From positions 1 through 5,066 of the forward strand of contig CAZKCI010000133.1 in assembly GCA_964551475.1 (NCBI GenBank): a stretch of 5,066 nt of DNA, in the 5' to 3' direction. The notes under the pieces were generated by a model that did no database searches, was not told the DNA's origin, and worked only from the letters and a program-made list of their open reading frames with translations. Position 1 is the first letter of the stretch. Every line of letters starts with the position of its first letter. Source of the stretch: CAZKCI01 sp964551475 (lineage in GTDB: Bacteria; Auribacterota; Erginobacteria; Erginobacterales; CAZKCI01). A program made the position numbers and the translations under genes. This document shows positions 1-5,066 of this stretch, in pieces.

Positions 1-21
1 CAGAAATACCTTGTCCGGATT

Positions 22-103
22 TGTCATTGCGAGCGAGAGCGAAGCAATCTCAATTGCTTGCGCCCCAAGAGATTGCTTCGTCGCTTCGCTCCTCGCAATG
101 ACA
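22..103. repeat. Long palindromic intergenic repeat (REP/MITE-like)
   Basis: The outer arms TGTCATTGCGAG (22-33) and CTCGCAATGACA (92-103) are perfect reverse complements. The inner arms GAAGCAATCTC (41-51) and GAGATTGCTTC (69-79) also pair perfectly. The segments between them pair imperfectly because the right side (80-91) is longer than the left (34-40), and the loop is 52-68. The core GTCATTGCGAG...GAAGCAATCTC matches, from memory, a palindromic repeat scattered between genes in many unrelated bacterial genomes. It has no coding capacity and no T-run for a classical terminator. It is probably a non-autonomous dispersed repeat; as RNA it would fold into a long hairpin. Confidence 0.8.
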
Positions 104-261
104 GTATTATTGTAAAGCAGTGTTAGTGACACCACACTAGCGCGTGCAGTCACTGTCAGTTTGTGGCATAATCAAAGGAGACAACGCTTTGTTTCCCGAT
201 ATCATCGAGGTATCCGTAAGCGAGCCGGGATTCCGGGCTGGGTAAACCTGGGGGGACCGAT
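104..261 (+). promoter_or_regulatory. Leader and possible promoter of the DUF2339 operon
   Basis: No gene is seen here. The best promoter candidate is an extended -10 motif, TG (164-165), one base, then CATAAT (167-172, one mismatch to TATAAT), with no good -35 hexamer about 17 bases upstream. It would give a 5' leader of roughly 80 bases. A small dyad, AGTGAC (125-130) and GTCACT (149-154) separated by 18 bases, lies just upstream and could be an operator, but six-base arms can arise by chance. The run of G at 250-255 sits about six bases before the ATG at 262 and is a good ribosome binding site. The promoter call is weak; the ribosome binding site is convincing. Confidence 0.3.
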
Positions 262-2670
262 ATGGAGATCATGGGCCTGGCCTTCGGCCTTCTGGTGCTG
301 GCGATCATCGTCGGCGGTTGCGTCTCCGGGATTGTCGCCCTGGTCAAAGTTTCCTCCCTCCGCCGGAATCTCGAGGAATTGCGGCGCTCCTCAATACGGT
401 TCTCCCCGCCCGCGCCCCCGGCCTCTCCGCCCCCCGTTGCTCCTGCCCGGATTGTGCCGCCGCCGACTCCACCGGCGCGGCCACCGCCGTCGCCGCCCGC
501 GCCGGCACCCGCTCCCCAAACGGCGGGGAGAGAGGCCGCCGGAATGGGATTCCGGGCCGCCCTGCGCCGGGAAATGGACGATGTGCTCCGCGGCCTCAAG
601 AAGATAGGGATCGCGACGGCTCCGCGCGCTCAGCCGGAAGCGTCTCCGGCGAAAATATCGAGAGGGGAGGAGCCGGCCTCGCCTCCCCTCTCGGACAGGC
701 AGGATTGGGAGACGCGCGTCGGTCAGCGCTGGATGACCTGGGCGGGCGGCCTCATCCTTTTCCTGGGCGCTGCCTTCTTCGTCAAATACGCCTTTGAAAA
801 CCAGTGGATCGGCCCCGCCGGGCGGGTCTCCCTGGGCCTGGCGTTGGGGATCGCGCTTCTTGTCGCCGGCGGACGCTTTGCGCGCCGGGGATACCGCGCG
901 CTCTCCCAGGGCGTCATGGGTTCCGGCCTAGCCATCCTGTATGTATCCGCCTTTGCCGGATTCTCCCTCTACCGGCTGGTTCCCCAGGCGGCGGCCTTCG
1001 CCGTTATGGTCCTCTTCACCGCCCTGGGACTGGCGCTGGCGGTCGCCCACGACGCCCTTTCCATGGCGGTTCTGGCCGTTCTCGGCGGTTTTCTGACGCC
1101 GGTGCTCCTCTCCACCGGGCGGGATGCCCGGGACGCCCTTTTCGCGTATCTCACCGTTCTCGACCTCGGCGTCCTCGCCGTCGCCTTCTTCCGTCGCTGG
1201 CGTCCGCTCGACGTCCTGGCCTTCGCCGGCACCCTTTCCCTCTACGCCGGCTGGTTCGCCGAGTTCTACCAGCCGTCGGCGCTGACTCCCGCCTCCCTCT
1301 GGCTGGGGCTTTTCTACCTTATCTTCCTGGTCCTTCCTTTCGCGTATCACCTGCGCCGGGGCGAGAGCGCGCCGGTCGAACGGTTCGTCCTGGCGCTCCT
1401 CAACGCCACCTACGCCTTCGGATACGCCTATTACATGTTCACCGACGGACACCGGCCTCTTCTCGGCTTTGTGGCTCTTTTCCTCGCCGCCACGAACCTG
1501 GTCATGGGGTCGTTGTCCCGCGTCCGGATCCGGGACGACCGGCGGCAGGTATTGGGATTCCTGGGGATGGCGGTCGCTTTCCTGACCATCGCGGCGCCGC
1601 TCCACTTCCGTCTCCAGGCGACGACGCTGGCCTGGGCGATCGAAGGCCCCGTGCTCCTGTATCTGGGATACCGCTACCGCTATTATCCCCTCCGCCTGAT
1701 GGCGGCGGCGGTCCTGCTTCTCGCCGGCGGCCGCGCCTTCGCCGTATCCTTCCCCGATCATTTGAACCTGTTTATCCCCATTTTTAATTCGATCTTCGGG
1801 ACTGCGATCACCGTGCCGGCCGCGGCCGCCGTCTTCGCCTGGATCCATCGGCGGAACAGAGCTCCGACCGCCGCCGACCGGGCGATCATGAACGCGAGCG
1901 CCTGCGCCTCCGGCGTAGCGGCGCTGGTTTTTCTGACCGTGGAGATGAGCCAGTGGTTCGAAAAAGCCGGCGCCGCCGCGGGGGAGGCCGCCGCCTATGA
2001 GCGATACGCGGTCGGTTTCTGGATCGTTCTGTGGACGATCGGCGCGCTGGTCTATCTCGCGGCCGGTTTGCGTTTCCGTTGGCGCTGCGCGCGGTTGACG
2101 GGGATCGGCCTGCTGGCGGTTTCCGCGGGCCTGGCCGTCTACTCTTTCGGCGATTACCGCGCTGAGCCCTATCGGATATTCCTGAACGCCCGCTTCCTCG
2201 CCGTCCTTTTCCAGAGCTTCGGCGTTTTCGCCTGCGCCCGCCTGCTCCGGCGTTTCCCCGACCGCTGCGGCCGGGAGGAGGGGGCTCTTCGAGTCCCCCT
2301 GAACGCAACGGCGATGGCCGTCTTGCTGGCGCTCCTCAGCGTGGAGGCCTACAATTATTTCCACGAGGTTGCCTCCGTCGCCCGGGACGCGCGCTGGATG
2401 TCGCTGGGGGCGGTCTCTCTGGTCTGGGGCCTTTACGCCGTGGTGGTTCTGGTCATCGGCTTTCGCGGGAAGATCCGCGGGCTCCGCTACGCCGCCCTCG
2501 GCTTGTTCGGTCTGACCATCGTCAAGCTGGTCATGGTCGATATGGCCGGGACGCAGGATGTATACCGGATCATCGTTTTCCTGGCCCTCGGCTTGATCCT
2601 GATCGGCGTCGCCTACGCCTATCACCGGATCGACCGGTCTTCGGCGGCCGGCGGAGATAGATCCGCATGA
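262..2670 (+). CDS. DUF2339 family multi-pass membrane protein
   Basis: This is an 802-residue predicted inner-membrane protein of the DUF2339 family, whose biochemical function is unknown. An N-terminal membrane helix (about 5-28) is followed by a short charged segment (33-43), a Pro/Ala-rich linker (about 49-88), an amphipathic stretch (97-116) and a second flexible segment. The DUF2339 core starts near residue 149 with WETRVGQRWMTWAGGLILFLG and runs as about 20 hydrophobic segments to the C-terminus. Family-like features include the GGFLTPVLLSTG loop (275-286), AIEGPVLLYLGYRY (459-472) and the final KLVMVDMAGTQDVYRI segment (755-770). ATG 262 is preferred over the in-frame ATG at 271 because the G-rich ribosome binding site at 250-255 is correctly spaced for 262. 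The stop overlaps the next start by four bases, implying translational coupling with the DUF3999-like partner. G+C is very high and typical of the host background. Family membership is confident; any role in envelope biogenesis or sensing is inference. Confidence 0.9.
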   Translation: MEIMGLAFGLLVLAIIVGGCVSGIVALVKVSSLRRNLEELRRSSIRFSPPAPPASPPPVAPARIVPPPTPPARPPPSPPAPAPAPQTAGREAAGMGFRAALRREMDDVLRGLKKIGIATAPRAQPEASPAKISRGEEPASPPLSDRQDWETRVGQRWMTWAGGLILFLGAAFFVKYAFENQWIGPAGRVSLGLALGIALLVAGGRFARRGYRALSQGVMGSGLAILYVSAFAGFSLYRLVPQAAAFAVMVLFTALGLALAVAHDALSMAVLAVLGGFLTPVLLSTGRDARDALFAYLTVLDLGVLAVAFFRRWRPLDVLAFAGTLSLYAGWFAEFYQPSALTPASLWLGLFYLIFLVLPFAYHLRRGESAPVERFVLALLNATYAFGYAYYMFTDGHRPLLGFVALFLAATNLVMGSLSRVRIRDDRRQVLGFLGMAVAFLTIAAPLHFRLQATTLAWAIEGPVLLYLGYRYRYYPLRLMAAAVLLLAGGRAFAVSFPDHLNLFIPIFNSIFGTAITVPAAAAVFAWIHRRNRAPTAADRAIMNASACASGVAALVFLTVEMSQWFEKAGAAAGEAAAYERYAVGFWIVLWTIGALVYLAAGLRFRWRCARLTGIGLLAVSAGLAVYSFGDYRAEPYRIFLNARFLAVLFQSFGVFACARLLRRFPDRCGREEGALRVPLNATAMAVLLALLSVEAYNYFHEVASVARDARWMSLGAVSLVWGLYAVVVLVIGFRGKIRGLRYAALGLFGLTIVKLVMVDMAGTQDVYRIIVFLALGLILIGVAYAYHRIDRSSAAGGDRSA

Positions 2671-3977
2671 GAGCTTTCTGCCTGCTCCTCGCCTTGTCCC
2701 CCTTGCTCGCCCACCCGGCGCGGGGGGATTTCGATGCCGCCGGATGGGAATTCCGCGGACCGGTGACCTTCTCTCCCGCCGACCGTTCCGCCGGACTGGC
2801 CGAGCTGCCGCTCCCGCCCGAAGTTCTGGACCGCTCCCGCCCGGATCTGGCCGATCTCCGGGTCGTCGGGGAGGACGGGAAGGAGATTCCCTATGTCATC
2901 GAAGCGCCCGCGTCCGCCATTCCGGGCGAAGCCGCCGCCCGCGTCTACAACCGTTCATTCCTGGCGGGGAAGAGCAGTTCCGCGACGGCGGACCTGGGGG
3001 CGAAGGTGCGGAAGAACCGCGTGCGGGTCATCACGGCGGGGGACGATTTCCGCCGGAAAATCGCGATCGAGGGGAGCGACGACGGCCGCAGCTGGAGGAC
3101 GCTCGTTCCCGGCGCGCTCCTCTTCCGCGTCGGTCCGCGCGGCGGGGCGGAATACGAGAAAGACTTGGTTTCCATCCCCGAGAACGACCTGCGCTATCTG
3201 CGGGTGACCGTCCACAACGGTCCCGGCGACCCCGGTGAGGTCGAGATCGCCGATATCCTCGTCCGCCGGGAGCCGCTCCCTCCCTCGCCCGCTCTTCCCG
3301 TCGCCCTGGCCGGGAGCTACGTCGAGCAGACGGGAAACCGCACCATCCTGGAATTCGATCTCGGTTATCGCCACCTGCCCCTGCGCGATCTGGCGCTTTC
3401 CTTCTCCGAGGCCAACTATTTCCGCCGCTGGCGGCTATCCGGACGGCAGGGGAAAACGAGAATCGTGAAGCATGCGGTGGAGGACGCCAAACCGCTCGAG
3501 CGCAAGGTCCCCGAGGACTGGCGGCCGATTCTGTCCGGCGCGGTCTTTCGTTACTCCGGGACGGAAGGCGGCGAGCAGTCGCCCCCCGTGGATCTCAACG
3601 GCGTCGGCTATCGCTACCTGCGCGTCGAGATCTTCAACGGGGATGATCCTCCCCTCAACTTCACGGGGGCATCGGTGTCGCGCTCGGAGCGCCTGATCCG
3701 TTTCCCGGCGTCGTTCGGAGAAGGGGCCTGTCTCTACTTCGGAAATCCGGCCGCCGCGGCGCCCCGCTACGATCTCTCCCACTATGCGAGCCGCCTCGAG
3801 GGGCAGGGGACCGCCGCCGCCGCGCTGGGAGCGCCTGTCGCCAACCCCGCTTTCGGAAAAGCCCGATCTCTTCTCCCCTGGTCGGAGAGGCATCGCGCCG
3901 TTGTCTGGCTCGCCCTGCTCGGCGGCATCGTCGTCCTGGGTCTCCTGATCCTGTCCCAGTTTCGCCGGCGGACATAG
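2667..3977 (+). CDS. DUF3999-like exported, C-terminally anchored protein
   Basis: This 436-residue protein begins with a signal peptide (MRAFCLLLALSPLLAHPARG, residues 1-20, probable cleavage after an A-x-A/G-like end) and finishes with one membrane helix (about 410-429) and a short basic tail QFRRRT. It should therefore sit outside the cytoplasmic membrane with its C-terminus inside. The exported part contains two modules with the pattern of F5/8C (discoidin-like) sandwiches: IEGSDDGRSWRTL (134-146) leading to LRYLRVTVHNG (175-185), then a second module ending in YRYLRVEIFNG (315-325). A segment YFGNPAAAAPRYDLSHYA (357-374) precedes the anchor and fits DUF3999 proteins. The start overlaps the upstream stop (ATGA), with GGAG at 2653-2656 as ribosome binding site. 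DUF3999 and DUF2339 genes are commonly adjacent, which supports both assignments and suggests a shared envelope complex. The function and any ligand are unknown; the discoidin-like fold is inferred from motif pattern only. Confidence 0.8.
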   Translation: MRAFCLLLALSPLLAHPARGDFDAAGWEFRGPVTFSPADRSAGLAELPLPPEVLDRSRPDLADLRVVGEDGKEIPYVIEAPASAIPGEAAARVYNRSFLAGKSSSATADLGAKVRKNRVRVITAGDDFRRKIAIEGSDDGRSWRTLVPGALLFRVGPRGGAEYEKDLVSIPENDLRYLRVTVHNGPGDPGEVEIADILVRREPLPPSPALPVALAGSYVEQTGNRTILEFDLGYRHLPLRDLALSFSEANYFRRWRLSGRQGKTRIVKHAVEDAKPLERKVPEDWRPILSGAVFRYSGTEGGEQSPPVDLNGVGYRYLRVEIFNGDDPPLNFTGASVSRSERLIRFPASFGEGACLYFGNPAAAAPRYDLSHYASRLEGQGTAAAALGAPVANPAFGKARSLLPWSERHRAVVWLALLGGIVVLGLLILSQFRRRT

Positions 3978-3995
3978 GGAAGAGATCCCGATTTA

Positions 3996-4029
3996 GGACA
4001 ACTCGTGTCCGATCGGACACGAGTTGTCC
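3996..4029. repeat. Perfect 34-bp palindrome after the operon
   Basis: The arm GGACAACTCGTGTCCGA (3996-4012) is followed without spacer by its exact reverse complement (4013-4029). The palindrome starts 18 bases after the DUF3999-like stop and ends 19 bases before the ATG of the next ORF. As RNA it would form a long stable hairpin that could end or protect the operon transcript, but no T-run follows on either strand, so it is not a standard intrinsic terminator. It could also be an operator, a recombination or transposition footprint made of two abutting terminal inverted repeats, or a dispersed repeat. No second copy is visible in the window. Confidence 0.9.
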
Positions 4030-4048
4030 AACTGGCGTATAGGCATTG

Positions 4049-4354
4049 ATGGGTTTGAACTCTGAAACCTTCAAGGCTACATCAGGAAACTATCGAAACA
4101 GGAGTCAGCACCAAATACCGCCAAATATTGAACTTGGATATACTCCAGATCCAAATATGAGAGTAAATTCAGAAGGATTTTTAGTCGATTTTGGAGGAGA
4201 GAAGCCAATCCAGATTAATGAAATAATGCCCCCTTTGCTGGAGCAATACAAAGCCGCAGCCGAAGTAATGAAGATGTTTTGGAAAGCAATAATTATGGCC
4301 GATGAACATTGGAATATTACTAAGCACGAAGAACAGAAGGATGGTGGCAAGTAG
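4049..4354 (+). CDS. Hypothetical 101-residue protein of foreign composition
   Basis: I do not recognise this protein. The reading frame opens after a TAG at 4040-4042, so translation can start only at TTG 4046 or ATG 4049; ATG 4049 is chosen, with a weak TAGG (4040-4043) as ribosome binding site. The product is soluble, without a signal peptide or membrane helix. Its first 45 residues are rich in Asn, Ser, Pro and Arg and look extended. A helical stretch follows (about 57-88, PPLLEQYKAAAEVMKMFWKA onward) with several Met and Trp, and the end is charged (HEEQKDGGK). G+C is about 37.5% over 4081-4200, and codons such as AGA, ATA, GTA and TTA are used that are scarce in the upstream operon. This suggests horizontal acquisition. 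It may be a genuine small gene or the remnant of a larger one; coding is moderately likely. Confidence 0.5.
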   Translation: MGLNSETFKATSGNYRNRSQHQIPPNIELGYTPDPNMRVNSEGFLVDFGGEKPIQINEIMPPLLEQYKAAAEVMKMFWKAIIMADEHWNITKHEEQKDGGK

Positions 4355-4431
4355 CCAAATATCCGGGCAGAACGGGGGAGGAGAGAAGAAGCTGAGGGAG
4401 GATCGTTATCAATGGAGAGAAGCATTGTTAA
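4355..4431 (+). promoter_or_regulatory. Purine-rich spacer with ribosome binding site for the ORF6N gene
   Basis: The 77-base gap is purine-rich, with several GGAG/GAGG stretches (4378-4401). GGAGAG at 4414-4419 lies 12 bases before ATG 4432, a slightly long but usable spacing. No convincing promoter or hairpin is seen, so the two ORFs may share a transcript. Confidence 0.35.
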
Positions 4432-4833
4432 ATGAAAAGCCCCGTAGAATTGACTGAGATTGGAAGGGTTATCCTCTCAGTCCGAGGACGGCGAGTCATA
4501 CTGGATCGAGACTTGGCCCGGCTATATCGGGTGCCCACGTTCCGGCTAAACGAGGCGATGAAACGTAATCGCGAGAGATTTCCCGATGACTTTGCTTTTC
4601 AACTTCAAAAGCAGGAAATTACGAACTTGCTATCGCAATTTGCGATATCAAGTTCAGGACATGGGGGGCTTCGCAAGCGGCCATGGGTTTTCACCGAATA
4701 TGGAGCACTAATGGCGGCCAACGTCCTGAGAAGCGATCAGGCCATCAGGATGGCTGAATACGCCGCCGGAACCCGAACCGCCGCCGAAGCGAATCGGGTT
4801 CGGCGTGCGCGAGCGGTTCGCGGTTTACCGTAG
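4432..4833 (+). CDS. ORF6N (KilA-N-type) DNA-binding protein, C-terminally disrupted
   Basis: The open frame gives 133 residues. Residues 5-107 match the ORF6N domain, a predicted DNA-binding module found in phage proteins (antirepressor-like) and in chromosomal genes near mobile DNA. Visible family landmarks are VRGRRVILDRDLARLYRV (17-34), LNEAMKRNRERFPDDFAFQL (39-58), the QEITNLLSQFAISS segment (61-74), RPWVFTEYGALMAANVL (83-99) and RSDQAIRM (100-107). Family members normally continue with a helix of the type VVRAFVRLRE and a coiled coil to about 170-200 residues. Here, after AEY (108-110), the frame runs into unrelated residues and stops at 4831-4833. The expected tail lies in another frame (4757-4861), so the gene seems to have suffered an internal deletion with frameshift. 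G+C is lower than in the operon upstream, consistent with acquired DNA. The N-terminal domain call is confident; whether the truncated product is functional is doubtful. Confidence 0.8.
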   Translation: MKSPVELTEIGRVILSVRGRRVILDRDLARLYRVPTFRLNEAMKRNRERFPDDFAFQLQKQEITNLLSQFAISSSGHGGLRKRPWVFTEYGALMAANVLRSDQAIRMAEYAAGTRTAAEANRVRRARAVRGLP

Positions 4834-4861
4834 AGGGGAAACGGTGTCAAAGAGGAAATAG
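4757..4861 (+). pseudogene. Out-of-frame C-terminal remnant of the ORF6N gene
   Basis: Reading from 4757 in the frame offset from the ORF6N ORF gives N, then TPPEPEPPPKRIGFGVRE, then RFAVYRRGETVSKRK, with TAG at 4859-4861. ORF6N proteins typically end in a proline-rich hinge followed by a K/R-R-x-IGF-x-x-(R/K)E motif and a basic tail, which is what this frame shows. It is therefore read as the true C-terminus of the same gene, detached by loss of roughly 45-60 codons plus a frame change near 4757-4762. There is no start codon or ribosome binding site of its own. The family tail motif is recalled, not searched. Confidence 0.6.
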
Positions 4862-4892
4862 GGGAGGGACAAGCCCGTGGGGGGCGGAGATT

Positions 4893-4915
4893 CCGCGGGC
4901 CTGAAAGGCCCGCGG
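4893..4915. repeat. GC-rich hairpin (REP-like)
   Basis: CCGCGGGCCT (4893-4902) and AGGCCCGCGG (4906-4915) pair perfectly around a three-base GAA loop. An alternative small stem, GCGGA (4884-4888) with TCCGC (4892-4896), overlaps its left arm. The form 'CCGCGGGCxT...AxGCCCGCGGCTACGA' resembles short dispersed intergenic hairpins of several GC-rich genomes. The hairpin could stop or stabilise the ORF6N transcript, but no T-run follows. Confidence 0.7.
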
Positions 4916-4935
4916 CTACGAAGGGATGATGAACA

Positions 4936-4985
4936 CCGGGCTGGGCCTGCCCGCCATAGCGCGGAGCGCGACGGCGGGGACCCGG
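4936..4985. repeat. Second GC-rich imperfect inverted repeat
   Basis: Three nested pairings are visible: CCGGG (4936-4940) with CCCGG (4981-4985), CCCGCC (4950-4955) with GGCGGG (4973-4978), and GCGC (4959-4962) with GCGC (4966-4969) around GGA. The left side has nine unpaired bases (4941-4949) against two on the right. This looks like a dispersed structured repeat placed right behind the hairpin at 4893-4915, about 35 bases before the next gene. A role in that gene's regulation is possible but not shown. Confidence 0.6.
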
Positions 4986-5020
4986 CCTACGGCGATTGCA
5001 TGGTTGCGAAGGAGGGATTG

Positions 5021-5066
5021 ATGAAAGCGCTCAAGACCACGCTGTTCGTACTGGCGGTGTTCACGC
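5021..5066 (+). CDS. Start of an exported protein gene (partial, cut by window end)
   Basis: Only 15 codons are present: MKALKTTLFVLAVFT. Two lysines near the start followed by an uninterrupted hydrophobic run are typical of a Sec signal peptide or N-terminal membrane anchor. A strong ribosome binding site, GGAGGG (5011-5016), lies five bases before ATG 5021. An in-frame ATG at 5000 would add MVAKEGL but lacks a comparable site, so 5021 is preferred. The product cannot be identified from this fragment. Confidence 0.7.
   Translation, partial: MKALKTTLFVLAVFT

Larger units (their letters stand above)
4862..5010. other. GC-rich intergenic region with two hairpin repeats
   Basis: The stretch between the ORF6N remnant and the last gene contains no convincing coding sequence. 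It is very G-rich at 4861-4888 and then carries two consecutive hairpins, annotated separately. No T-run suitable for an intrinsic terminator and no clear promoter hexamers were found. Confidence 0.6.

Noticed and set aside
22..103. CRISPR repeat or tRNA-like structure
   Set aside because: There is only one unit with no spacers, and it lacks tRNA landmarks such as the TTCGA arm and acceptor pairing.
161..607. Plus-strand frame overlapping the start of the DUF2339 gene, with a minus-strand counterpart at 156-599
   Set aside because: Both are low-complexity Arg/Pro/Gly-rich shadows of the Pro/Ala linker DNA; the frame at 262 has the ribosome binding site and family match.
804..1787. A 327-codon open frame on the plus strand inside the DUF2339 gene
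   Set aside because: The Arg/Pro/Gly-rich product with no domain pattern is a frame shadow common at this G+C.
928..2625. A 565-codon open frame on the minus strand
   Set aside because: It lies wholly antisense to the DUF2339 gene, whose protein has clear family and membrane signals. The product is a hydrophilic Gln/Asp/Gly-rich sequence typical of the antisense of GC-rich membrane genes.
3996..4029. Classical Rho-independent terminator
   Set aside because: The stem is strong, but no T-run follows on either strand.
3661..4074. Minus-strand frame across the end of the DUF3999-like gene and the palindrome
   Set aside because: It is mostly antisense to a well-supported gene, Arg-rich, and has no domain pattern.
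4105..4425. Minus-strand 106-codon frame opposite the orphan ORF
   Set aside because: It has no convincing ribosome binding site. The plus-strand frame is co-oriented with its neighbours and has a more natural composition, although neither has a recognised family, so this rejection is less certain.

Overview
The window looks like a piece of chromosome from a Gram-negative, high-G+C bacterium, probably from a poorly cultured lineage. The two main genes are very GC-rich (a hand count of positions 1021-1140 gives about 72% G+C). They encode a polytopic inner-membrane protein and an exported protein with a single C-terminal membrane anchor, an arrangement usual in Proteobacteria and relatives. 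No taxonomic marker is present, so the lineage cannot be fixed from this sequence.

Positions 1-261 hold no gene. A long imperfect palindromic repeat (22-103) of a type dispersed in many bacterial genomes is followed by a leader with a possible extended -10 promoter and a good ribosome binding site. Positions 262-3977 are a two-gene operon with a 4-base ATGA overlap. The first gene is a DUF2339 multi-pass membrane protein with a long Pro/Ala-rich cytoplasmic or periplasmic linker. The second is a DUF3999-like secreted and C-terminally anchored protein with two discoidin-like beta-sandwich modules. The two families recur as neighbours in bacterial genomes and probably form an envelope complex of unknown function.

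A perfect 34-bp palindrome (3996-4029) marks the end of the operon and a sharp drop in G+C (about 37.5% over 4081-4200). Beyond it lies an accessory patch: a 101-residue orphan ORF (4049-4354) of foreign composition, then an ORF6N/KilA-N-type DNA-binding gene (4432-4861). The second gene appears to be broken. Its conserved N-terminal domain is intact, but the normal C-terminal tail lies in another reading frame, as expected after an internal deletion that was not a multiple of three.

Positions 4862-5010 hold two consecutive GC-rich hairpin repeats and no convincing gene. The last 46 bases begin a new gene with a strong ribosome binding site and a signal-peptide-like N-terminus, cut by the window edge. 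No RNA gene, CRISPR array or complete insertion sequence is visible. The most informative observations are the decayed ORF6N gene, the perfect palindrome at the composition boundary, and the domain architecture of the DUF2339/DUF3999 pair.
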